Under the pieces are notes generated by a model. It searched no databases. It was not told where the DNA came from and saw only the letters and a list, made by a program, of their open reading frames with translations. This document shows, piece after piece, positions 48,853 through 59,920 of a stretch of DNA of 64,000 nt (its first letter is position 1; every line of letters begins with the position of its first letter). Origin of the DNA: Bathymodiolus brooksi (lineage: Eukaryota > Mollusca > Bivalvia > Mytilida > Modiolidae); assembly GCA_963680875.1 (NCBI GenBank), contig OY804590.1:17854886-17918885 (forward strand). Direction: 5' to 3'. The translations under genes were made by a program, and so were the position numbers.

Positions 48853-49192
48853 CCTTGATTAATAGATGATAACCGCTTTATATGGATTATTTCCTCCGAG
48901 GATGAAATGGTTTGCCATACTCTCTCAAATTTATTACATTCTTTATTTGAAAAACGCACAAATCAACTAAAGATTAATATATTTTTTTTAATAGATTAAA
49001 GTTGTCTCTCTTTGATTGTAACCTCATTCTCCAGGTCACAGTGTAACATTGTAAGCACTTTATTTTCTTTTTTCTTTATTTGATATTGACTAATCAAACA
49101 ATTATTGAACTATTATATTTGTGTTTCTTTATTATTTTATTGTGATTATATATTTGATTGACATGTTCATTATTTAGGCACCATGATTAGTT
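48853..49192. other. AT-rich intergenic DNA
   Basis: No gene seen. The last bases, TTTAAATAAAGTTATC, are the seed of the following 43-bp array. Confidence 0.5.
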
Positions 49193-50793
49193 TAAATAAA
49201 GTTATCTTGTCTTGAAAGGTGTCTATATACACAAATAAATAAAGTTATCTTGTCTTGAAAGGTGTCTATATACACAAATAAATAAAGTTATCTTGTCTTG
49301 AAAGGTGTCTATATACACAAATAAATAAAGTTATCTTGTCTTGAAAGGTGTCTATGTACACAAATAAATAAAGTTATCTTGTCTTGAAAGGTGTCTATGT
49401 ACACAAATAAATAAAGTTATCTTGTCTTGAAAGGTGTCTATATACACAAATAAATAAAGTTATCTTGTCTTGAAAGGTGTCTATATACACAAATAAATAA
49501 AGTTATCTTGTCTTGAAAGGTGTCTATATACACAAATAAATAAAGTTATCTTGTCTTGAAAGGTGTCTATATACACAAATAAATAAAGTTATCTTGTCTT
49601 GAAAGGTGTCTATATACACAAATAAATAAAGTTATCTTGTCTTGAAAGGTGTCTATATACACAAATAAATAAAGTTATCTTGTCTTGAAAGGTGTCTATA
49701 TACACAAATAAATAAAGTTATCTTGTCTTGAAAGGTGTCTATATACACAAATAAATAAAGTTATCTTGTCTTGAAAGGTGTCTATATACACAAATAAATA
49801 AAGTTATCTTGTCTTGAAAGGTGTCTATATACACAAATAAATAAAGTTATCTTGTCTTGAAAGGTGTCTATATACACAAATAAATAAAGTTATCTTGTCT
49901 TGAAAGGTGTCTATATACACAAATAAATAAAGTTATCTTGTCTTGAAAGGTGTCTATATACACAAATAAATAAAGTTATCTTGTCTTGAAAGGTGTCTAT
50001 ATACACAAATAAATAAAGTTATCTTGTCTTGAAAGGTGTCTATATACACAAATAAATAAAGTTATCTTGTCTTGAAAGGTGTCTATATACACAAATAAAT
50101 AAAGTTATCTTGTCTTGAAAGGTGTCTATATACACAAATAAATAAAGTTATCTTGTCTTGAAAGGTGTCTATATACACAAATAAATAAAGTTATCTTGTC
50201 TTGAAAGGTGTCTATATACACAAATAAATAAAGTTATCTTGTCTTGAAAGGTGTCTATATACACAAATAAATAAAGTTATCTTGTCTTGAAAGGTGTCTA
50301 TATACACAAATAAATAAAGTTATCTTGTCTTGAAAGGTGTCTATATACACAAATAAATAAAGTTATCTTGTCTTGAAAGGTGTCTATATACACAAATAAA
50401 TAAAGTTATCTTGTCTTGAAAGGTGTCTATATACACAAATAAATAAAGTTATCTTGTCTTGAAAGGTGTCTATATACACAAATAAATAAAGTTATCTTGT
50501 CTTGAAAGGTGTCTATATACACAAATAAATAAAGTTATCTTGTCTTGAAAGGTGTCTATATACACAAATAAATAAAGTTATCTTGTCTTGAAAGGTGTCT
50601 ATATACACAAATAAATAAAGTTATCTTGTCTTGAAAGGTGTCTATATACACAAATAAATAAAGTTATCTTGTCTTGAAAGGTGTCTATATACACAAATAA
50701 ATAAAGTTATCTTGTCTTGAAAGGTGTCTATATACACAAATAAATAAAGTTATCTTGTCTTGAAAGGTGTCTATATACACAAATAAATAAAGT
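49193..50793 (+). repeat. 43-bp array C, 37 exact copies
   Basis: From GTTATCTTGT at 49201 to the broken unit GTTCGAAAAC at 50792 is 1591 bp, exactly 37 units of 43 bp with no indels. The unit contains AAATAAATAAAGTTATCTTG and GTGTCTATATACAC. Only two units differ (TATGTACAC near 49352 and 49395). Each unit holds AATAAATAAA, that is, overlapping poly(A) signals on the plus strand. The sequence is unrelated to satellite B despite the equal period. The minus-strand frame 50685-50870 is a by-product. Confidence 0.95.
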
Positions 50794-51221
50794 TCGAAAA
50801 CGAAATCAAAAAATGTAATAAAAGAAGGAACTACATTTTGTTGTGAATACATGACGATACAGTTATACATATATATAATCTGTTAAAACGGGGGCGATAT
50901 CAGTATTTTATCAATATAATGGAGTCAGCAAAACAAATCTATTTATAGTCCGTAGTAAAACCAGATTGTTCACACTGTCATAGTACATACAGTTTTTGGA
51001 AAGTTCCACATTTAAAGAGATAGCAGACATCGTTGCGTTCAGTTGGTTTCAGAAAATATATACAAACGTAAGTCAGTGCTGTTGATTTGATCATTTTTAT
51101 TGTATATTTAACTTTTATTTTCTCTTCAGATCAAAACAATATAATGTCGCTTCCTTCGCACTCTACTTTTACAGCGTAAAATGATAAATTAAAATATACA
51201 CATTTGTAATTCACATTATAT
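50794..51221. other. Intergenic DNA
   Basis: No gene or repeat recognised. Confidence 0.5.
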
Positions 51222-51247
51222 TATATATATATATATATATATATATT
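51222..51247. repeat. AT dinucleotide microsatellite
   Basis: About 13 AT units. Confidence 0.95.
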
Positions 51248-51256
51248 GCCATTATT

Positions 51257-51281
51257 GGGGTTGGGGGCGTGGGGGGGGTGG
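51257..51281 (+). other. Potential G-quadruplex tract
   Basis: Runs of 4, 5 and 8 G separated by TT and CGT, then TGG. The 8-G run can supply two of the four strands of a quadruplex. It sits beside the AT microsatellite. Confidence 0.5.
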
Positions 51282-51384
51282 ATACAATTGTTACATTACG
51301 GGTCTAACTGGTATGCTCAAACATTAGTCGTACAATTTGAACCATTTGGCCTTTCCAGTCGGTGTCTTCATCTACTATTCTAAC

Positions 51385-51590
51385 ATGACGACCTTCTTTC
51401 GCTTTCGGCATAATCTCATTAGCACATGCGCCGACGGATGTGACTGACTTTCCCGTCATAAATGTACATGTGGAGGAATCATAGTCTGCTCGAATTTGGT
51501 GCCTCTGGCTCGGGATAAATACTAATATCCGCCAGCACATGCTAAAACTCAAAAGACATTCTGGCTTCCATGATTTATTTTTTAATCAAT
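51385..51590. mobile_element. Foldback repeat family E, copy 2
   Basis: Collinear with 44820-45230 but shorter: it keeps TAATCTCATTAG, ACATGCGCCG and the right hairpin arm (CTAATATCCGCCAGCACATG, CATTCTGGCTTCCATGATTT) and lacks the left arm. The minus-strand frame 51304-51552 lies mainly in this repeat and is not a gene. Confidence 0.65.
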
Positions 51591-52508
51591 TATATATACT
51601 TGGTTTAAAACGTGAAAGCCAATGAATAACCAGTTTGATCAGTTCTGTGTAATTTTCAAACTGTAGCCTTTCAAAGACTTAAACTACATGTACATACACC
51701 ATTGTGTATATAAAAATACTGAATTCAGAAAAGTAGACCAGGATGACTAATCAAGACATTTTGGAGAAATCTACATGTAACCTGACCCAGTATACTGTCA
51801 CGTGACATTGTAATTATCTGAAAATACTTACGTGAACTTACTAGTTATTATAATTAGCTTAGCTTTTTAAAATATTTTTCTTAATAGATTTACATTTAAA
51901 TAACAGATTAATATTTTGTTTTTATATTCTGACCTGTTGAGCCTATCAAACAAACAAAGCATACAGATGGTTGATAATATCATCTACAGTCTCATTTTTC
52001 CACATTAATAAATAGTGCATCTAATTTTAACCTCTATATAAAGGGCAATTGCTCGTATAGGCCACATTTTCAGGTTCCTTTGAGTGGCCTTTATATACAG
52101 GTTTGAATATATTTAAACTAGGTCACATTGACCATGTAGAAATAATAATGAAATTACTCGTATGTGGAAAACACTTGTATGACCACATCCTTTCATCAAG
52201 AGGGGTGGTTAGGATTCATAAAATTAGTTTACCCCCACCACATTTGAAGTGCCTGTACCAAGCCAGGAAAGTGGTGGTCATGTGTATTAGTTTTAGGGTA
52301 ACCGATTATACCTCTGTATCTGAGATTTTCCATTGGATTTTGCATCTGTTCCGACAATTTGGTATTTTTTGCTTTCCGGTTTATAATTTCAGAGGAAAAT
52401 TTGAGATTCGCAAACCCACGAATTTATCTTGTATTGGAAAATCACGAAATCTGGTATCACAGTATGAATATGAAGCAATTTAATTACTAATTGAGAAAAT
52501 GAAATGTC
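51591..52508. other. Intergenic DNA with an unsupported open frame
   Basis: A plus frame spans 52103-52483 (126 codons from a TTG; first ATG near 52148) with no recognisable domain or signal. Its codons show no clear bias, and the sequence has the look of dispersed-repeat DNA. Not called as a gene. Confidence 0.4.
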
Positions 52509-53201
52509 TCAATGCAAAAATTCACAACAATCACCCTTGCATCTTTCTTTCTTTTTTATTTTTGTTTTCGTTTTTGTTTTTGTTTGATTTTTTTTTTTTT
52601 TTTGGGGGGGGGGGGGTATTTTCTGCGATACACCGAGTGTCGTTAACGTCAGATTAGAGACCCTGAACAGATTGGAGATACCAACGGGGTATTCAGAAGA
52701 CGTAACTTTAAGAGCAGACAATGCAATGTCAAAAAGAAAAAGGACAACATGACAAACTGATCTACAAAACAGTACACAGAAAACTAACGATTGAACAACA
52801 GGAACCACACTAACAACCAAGGATGAACTCAGATGTTCCAGAAGAGTTAGCAGTTTCTGTTCTACATGTGGTAACATGTTATAAACCTGGTGACAAGTCA
52901 TGAATGAAGTAAGAGTCGGATTGTGATTACGACAAACGGGACATATTCGAGGTTATTTGTGACACAGATATTCCAGAACGGTAAATCAAGTCGTAGTGGC
53001 GACCGTAAAACTTTCCAAGGGATGGCACTGCAACTTAACCACTAGGAACCCTTGGTTCAGTAGTGTCTTTGTTAACACCAACCCTCTATCAAGGACATGA
53101 CGATAGAAACCACGAACTCTGAAATATCGGATCAACTGAGAGAGATATACTCCATACACAGGTGTTGGTGGAATGTTGCTACATATAAATGGAAAGTTCA
53201 C
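52509..53201 (-). pseudogene. Degraded retroelement ORF end and 3' tail
   Basis: On the minus strand, 53201 down to 52986 reads NFPFICSNIPPTPVYGVYLS then QLIRYFRVRGFYRHVLDRGL, and continues with frame changes into a YLCHK-like region and LLTLLEHLSS. I recognise this as the C-terminal end of an RT-encoding retroelement family frequent in animal genomes (remembered pattern AYGVYISQLIRY). It is interrupted by stops and frame changes. The end carries a C-run and A-run (G 52604-52616, T about 52588-52603 on the plus strand), consistent with a tail. The stretch 52718-52836 is the likely parent type of the 60-bp minisatellite unit. Confidence 0.6.
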
Positions 53202-53337
53202 AATGTGAAAATTGAAATATAATCTTTTTTGTCGTAAGGTTATATGGTTAAGAATATGTAAACAACTATATCATAGCCCACCATATCTTTCTGTTGTTAT
53301 TATACAGGAGTCAAAATATGCTGAGTTTTTTTTTCAG
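53202..53337 (+). other. Intron end before the TIR exon
   Basis: Ends in a good acceptor: a run of T followed by CAG at 53335-53337. The preceding exon was not identified. Confidence 0.5.
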
Positions 53338-53851
53338 CCATAAACGATGACAGAAACAGACACGATCGATTATACTGACGATTCATTTCAGCTTAATGAC
53401 AATATAGAAGACTTCAATTCCATGCAGCCTCCTATTTTACCCATCGATAAAGACTATCACATCTTTATTTCATATAAATCAATTTCACCGGATTGTGAAA
53501 CAGCTGATCGCATTGACACGTTCTTAAGAGAAAAGGGCTACAAATGTTGTCTCCACGAACGAGAGTTCTTACCAGGGGAAATAAAAGTAGATAAAATAGA
53601 CAAATCTATTCAAAGATCGATAAAGGCTGTTTTCCTCCTTTCCGAGAATTCAAAATCAAATGAATGGTGTCAATACGAGCTAAGTTGGACCAAAACTATC
53701 AACATCCAAAATAAGGGTTACAAACCGATCATTCTAAAGCTTGACGATTGTGACGTCCCGGATGTCATGAGGCCTTACACCAACCTAGATGTAAATGGAC
53801 CCATTGATAGTTGGATTGGGAAATTGGGCAAAGCAATTAACGATCAAACAG
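53338..53851 (+). CDS. TIR-domain protein, first coding exon
   Basis: ATG at 53347 lies 9 bp after a strong acceptor (T-run, CAG at 53335-53337). The exon closes at CAAACAG|GTAAATA (donor 53852), giving 168 codons plus one base (phase 1). The frame stays open to 53955, but the last 34 residues are read-through intron. An acidic leader (1-35) precedes a TIR domain: box 1 DYHIFISYK (36-44), box 2 region LHEREFLPGE (69-78), then SENSKSNEWCQYEL (99-112). E111 in the WxxxE motif sits where NAD-hydrolysing TIRs such as SARM1 have their catalytic glutamate, but TLR-type adaptor TIRs also have WCxxEL. The domain runs to about residue 150. TIR proteins mediate innate immune signalling; whether this one is enzymatic or scaffolding is open. 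The next exon would lie in or beyond satellite A. Confidence 0.8.
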
Positions 53852-54305
53852 GTAAATATTTTTCATCCCATTACATTAATCTTACTACATTTGATCTAAA
53901 CCGACCTTGGTGTGTAATGTTCCAATCAAAGAAAATCAGAAAATTTACTTATTAAGAATTAAGATAACAACAAAAAAACAATTAGCTAGGATAATGTTTA
54001 CGAGAAGTGCGACATGCTTAGCTGAGGACTATTGCTTCAGTTAGCTATTAAAACCCCGGTAAAACCCCCTGCTGACATAGCCGTAACCTTAGCTGATTAT
54101 CCTGTTTAGACCAATTGGTTTACTTGCTTTTAAAATTATTTGGCTTTCTAATAATTTCATTATTAAATGGACCTGATGGAGGTTATTCTAGAACGTGCAG
54201 TGCGTACTACGTTTTTACTACTAGTACTATAAAACATTTTAATCATGTTGATGTAGTACAACTCATGTATAATATATTTCTCAATGGCATTAAATTACTA
54301 TAATT
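53852..54305 (+). other. Intron/intergenic DNA after the TIR exon
   Basis: Starts with the splice donor GTAAATA. No further exon is evident; the frame 54115-54303 starts at TTG and has no domain. 54175-54220 loosely resembles 43653-43700, a possible short dispersed repeat. Confidence 0.5.
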
Positions 54306-57300
54306 GGCACTTGGCGTTACATTGCAATCACTTACTCACTTGAAGTTACATTGCAATCATTTGCTCACTTGGCGTTACATTAAATTCATTTACTCACTTG
54401 ACGTTACATTGCAATCATTTGCTCACTTGGGACTACATTGCAATCATTTGCTCACTTGGCGTTACATTGCATTCATTTGACCAATTGACGTTACATTGCA
54501 ATCATTTGCTCACTTGGCGCTACATTGCAATTATTTGCTCACCTGATGTTACATTACAATCATTTGGTCACTTGGTGTTACATTACAATCATTTAGTCAC
54601 TTGGTGTTACATAACAATCATTTTCTCACTTGGCGTTACATTGCATTCATTTGCTCACTTGGCGTTACATTACAATAATTTGCTCACTTAGCGTTACATT
54701 GCAATCATTTGCTCACTTGGAGCTACATTGCAATCATTTGCTCACTTGACGTTACATTACAATCATTTGCTCACTTAGCGATACATTGCAATCATTTGCT
54801 CACTTGACGCTACATTACAATCATTTGCTCACTTGACGCTACATTTCCTTCATTTCTCACTTGGCGTTACACTTCAACCATTTGCTCACTTGAAGTTCCA
54901 TTGCAATCATTTGCTCACTTGGTGTTACATTACAATCATTTGCTCACTTGGCGTTACATTGCATTCCTTTACCAGCTTGACGTTACATAGCAATCATTTG
55001 CTCACTTGGGGATACATTGCAATCATTTTCTCACTTGACGTTACATTCCAATCATTTGCTCATCTGGCGTTACTCTACAATTATTTGCTCACTTGACGTT
55101 ACCTTACAATCATTTGCTTACTTGGCGTTACATTGCAATCATTTGCTCACTTGACGTTACCTTACAATCATTTGCTCACTTGGCGTTACATTGCAATCAT
55201 TTGCTCACCTGGTGTTACACTACAATCATTTGCTCACTTGAAGTTACCTTACAATCATTTGCTCACTTGGGGTTACATTGCAATCATTTGCTCACTTGTC
55301 GATACATTACAATATATTTCTCACTTGGCCTTATAATGCAATCATTTACTCATGTGGCGTTGCATTGCAATCATTTGCTCACTTGACGTTACCTTGCAAT
55401 CATTTGCTCACTTGGGGTTACATTGCAATCATTTGCTCACTTGATGTTACATTCCAATTATTTGCTCACTTAGCAATACATTACAATCTATTGCTCACTT
55501 GGCCTTATATTACAATCATTTGCTCATGTGGCGTTACATTCCAATCATTTGCTCACCTTACGTTACTCTACAATTATTTGCTCACTTGACGTTACAGTAC
55601 AAACATTTGCTCACTTGGGGTTACATTGCAATCATTTGCTCACTTGACGTTACATTCCAATCATTTGCTCACTTGACGATACATTACAATATATTTCTCA
55701 CTTGGCTTTATAGTGTAATCATTTGCTCATGTGGCGTTACATTACAATCATTTGCTCACTTGACGTTACCTTAAAATCATTTGCTCACTTGATGTTACAT
55801 TCCAATCATTTGCTCACTTGACGATACATTACAATCACTTGCTCACTTGAAGTTACATTGCAATCATTTGCTCACTTGGCGTTACATTAAAATCATTTAC
55901 TCACTTGACGTTACATTGCAATCATTTGCTCACTTGCGACTACATTGCAATCATTTGTTCACTTGGCGTTGCATTGCAATCACTTGCTCACTTGGCGTTA
56001 CATTGCAATCATTTGCTCACTTGACGTTACATTACAATCATTTGCTCACTTGGTGTTACATTTCCTTCATTTCTCACGTGGCGTTATACTGCAATCATTT
56101 GGTCACTTGACGTTACATTACAATCATTTGCTCACTTGGCGTTATATTGCATTCATTTGCTAATTTGGCGTTACATTGCATTCATTTGACCAATTGACGT
56201 TACATTGCAATCATTTGTTCCCTTGGCGCTACATTGCAATTATTTGCACACCTGATGTTACATTGCAATCATTTGTCACTTGGTGTTACATTACAATCAT
56301 TTACTCACTTGACGTTACATTACAATCATTTGCTCACTTGGCGTTACATTGCAATCATTCAGTCACTTGGTGTTACATAGCAATCATTTTGTCACTTGGC
56401 GTTACATTGCATTCATTTGCTCACTTGGCGTTACATTACAATAATTTGCTCACTTAGCGTTACATTGCAATCATTTGCTCACTTGGCGTTACATTACAAT
56501 CATTTGCTCACTTGGAGTACATTACAATCATTTGCTCACTTGACGTTACATTACAATCATTTGCTCACTTGGCGATATATTACAATCATTTGCTCACTTG
56601 ACGCTACATTTCCTTCATTTCTTACTTGGCGTTACACTTCAACCATTTGCTCACTTGACTTCCATTGCAATCATTTGCTCACTTGGTGTTACATTACAAT
56701 CATTTGCTCACTTGGCGTTACATTGCATTCCTTTGCCAGCTTGACGTTACATAGCAATCATTTGCTCACTTGGGGTTACATTGCAATCATTTTCTCACTT
56801 GACGTTACATTCCAATCATTTGCTCACCTGGCGTTATTCTACAATTATTTGCTCACTTGACGTTACCTTACAATCATTTGTTTACTTGGCGTTACTTTGC
56901 AATCATTTGCTCACCTGGCGTTACACTACAATCATTTGCCCACTTGATGTTACCTTACAATCATTTGCTCACTTGGGGTTACATTGCAATCATTTGCTCA
57001 CTTGACGTTATACTGGAATCATTTGCTCACTTGACGATACATTACAATATATTGCTCACTTGACGATACATTACAATATATTGCTCACTCTGCCTTATAT
57101 TACAATCATTTGCTCATGTGGCGTTACATTCCAATCATTTGCTCACCTGGCGTTACTCTACAATTATTTGCTCACTTGACGTTACATTACAATCATTTGC
57201 TCACTTGGGGTTGCATTGCAATCATTTGCTCACTTGATGTTACATTCCAATCATTTGCTCACTTGACGATACATTACAATCTATTGCTCACTTGGCCTTA

Positions 57301-59178
57301 TATTACAATCATTTGCTCATGTGGTGTTACAATACAATCATTTGCTCACTTGACGTTACATTACAATCATTTGCTCACTTGGGGTTACATTGCAATCATT
57401 TGCTCACTTGATGTTACATTCCAATTATTTGCTCACTTGACGATACATTACAATATATTGTTCACTTGGCCTTATATTACAATCATTTGCTCATGTGGCG
57501 TTACATTCCAATCATTTGCTCACCTGGCGTTACTCTACAATTATTTGTTCACTTGACGTTACATTACAATCATTTGCCCACTTGCGGTTACATTGTAATC
57601 ATTTGCTCACTTGACGTTGCATTCCAATCATTTGCTCACTTGACGATACATTACAAATTATTGCTCACTTGGCCTTATATTACAATCATTTGCTCACTTG
57701 GCGTTGCATTTCCTTCATTTGCTCACGTAGCGCTACATTGCAATCATTTGCTCACTTGGTGTTACATTACAATGATTTGCTCACGTGGCGTTACATTACA
57801 ATCATCTGCTCACTTGACGTTACATTACAATCATTTGCTCACTTCACGTTACATTACAATCATTTGCTCATTTCGTTTTACATTACAATCATTTGCTCAC
57901 TTGGTGTTGCAATACAATTATTTGCTCATGTGGCGTTACATTACAATCATTTCCTCACTTCACGTTACATTACAATCATTTGCTCACTTCACGTTACATT
58001 ACAATCATTTGCTCATTTGGCGTTGCATTACAATCATTTATTCAGTTGGTGTTGCACTACAATCATTTGCTCACGTGGCGCTGCATTGCAATCATTTGCT
58101 CACTTGGCGCTACATTGCAATCATTTGCTCACTTGATTTTACATTACAATTATTTCCTCACTTCGCGCTACATTGCAATCATTTGCTCACGTGGCGCTAC
58201 ATTGCAATCATTTGCTCACTTGACGTTACATTACAATTATTTGCTTACTTGATGATACATTACAATCATTTGCTCACTTGGCGTTACTCTACAATCATTT
58301 GCTCACTTGACGTTACATTATAATCATTTTCTAACTTGGGTTACATTGCAATCATTTGCTCACTTGACTTTACATTCCAATCATTTGGTCACTTGGCGTT
58401 ACATTGCAATCATTTGCTCACTTGACGATAAATTACAATATATTGCTCACTTGGCCTTATATTACAATCATTTGCTCACTTGACGTTACATTACAATCAT
58501 TTGCTCACTTGGCGCTACATTGCAATGATTTGCTCACTTGACGTTACATTACAATCATTTGCTCATGTAGCGTTACATTACAATCATTTGCTCACTTGGT
58601 GTTGCATTACAATCATTTGCTCATGTGGCGTTGCACTGCAATCATTTGTTCACTTGGCGTTACATTAAAATCAGCTGCTCACTTGGCGTTACATTACAAT
58701 CATTTGTTCACTTGGCGTTACATTACAATTAGTTGCTCACTTGGCACTACATTGCAATCATTTGCTAACGTGGCACTACATTACAATCATTTGTTCACTT
58801 GGCGCTGCATTGCAATCAGTTGCTCACTTGGCGTTACATTGGAATTATTTGCCCACTTGACGTTACATTGCAATCATATGCTCACTTGGCGTTATATTGT
58901 AATGATTTGCTCACCTGGCGTTACATTACAATCATTTGCTCACTTGACGTTACATTACAATCATTTGTTCACTTGGCGCTACATTGCAATCATTTGCTCA
59001 CTTGACGTTACATTGGAATTATTTGCCCACTTGACTTTACATTGCAATCATATGCTCACTTGGCGTTATATTGTAATGATTTGCTCACCTGGCGTTACAC
59101 TACAATAAGTTTACTCACTTGGGGTTACATTACAATCATTTGCTCATGTGGTTTTACATTACAATCATTTGTTCACTT
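54306..59178 (+). repeat. Satellite A array, copy 2
   Basis: About 162 monomers of the 30-bp satellite in the same orientation as at 1-11583. The right end reproduces the end of array 1 variant by variant before the shared TTCACTTGTCTC junction. The longest artefact frame is 285 codons (57466-58323). It starts about 450 bp downstream of the TIR exon. Confidence 0.96.
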
Positions 59179-59920
59179 GTCTCAAATTAATACATGAACT
59201 GAAACCCGGTATGCTACAGCAATCATCACAATTAATATAATTATATCGAACCAATGACAGACGCTCATAATCATCAAATGTTCATCAATGAATCATTGGA
59301 TGCATGGCTTATCACCAGTCGCACAAAGCCTTCCAATATGGTAACCTACGCAACCATACATTACTAACCAGAATCATATCATGAAAACAGTGATTGTCAA
59401 CAATTCCACTAATATCAATAAAATGAACAATCACCTGTAACCCAAAAAAACTGGCGTTGGAAATCCAGGTCATACCTTGGGGAAAATGTGACGGGGTTCG
59501 ATCATATTAGATGATGTCATAAGAATGTCAACCATTTATTAACAGCATGATAAATTCCAACGGATCACTGACATGATATATATTGTAAGAATAAGATGTC
59601 AGTATATTTATTTTGGTTTCTTTTTATCTTTTATCCACAAACATGTTACGATTAATGTTGAAAACCATCGGACTTCGTCGTGTCGAAAAAAAACCAAGCC
59701 GACGTGCTTAATTCGAATTAAAGCAATATTCGAGTTGTTGTAGGTATATAGACTATTCTCTATGTTTTAATAAAATGAACCAACGAATTTAATTCAAATT
59801 AACCAAATATTCGTCTTATGGTATATATGCCTTTAAAGGCGACTACAAAGAGTCAGCAATTTTACGTCAAATTATCAAATAAAACGAATAATCAGGGTTT
59901 CAGATGACGAAGTGCAATCG
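59179..59920. other. Satellite A/B spacer, copy 2
   Basis: 742 bp, nearly identical to 11584-12359 apart from small deletions (around 59561 and 59748) and point changes. It keeps the 14-bp palindrome at 59708-59721. Confidence 0.9.

Noticed and set aside
49193..50793. Relationship of the 43-bp array C to satellite B because of the equal period
   Set aside because: The unit sequences share no convincing block; the equal length is probably chance.
52103..52483. 126-codon plus-strand frame
   Set aside because: It starts at TTG, has no domain and no splice or promoter context.
52509..52901. 130-codon minus-strand frame as a gene
   Set aside because: It is part of the degraded retroelement tail and includes the homopolymer tail in its C-terminus.
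57466..58323. 285-codon frame and the many similar frames in satellite A as repeat proteins
   Set aside because: The 30-bp period keeps all three forward frames open; there is no start context, no conservation beyond the repeat and no flanking gene structure.
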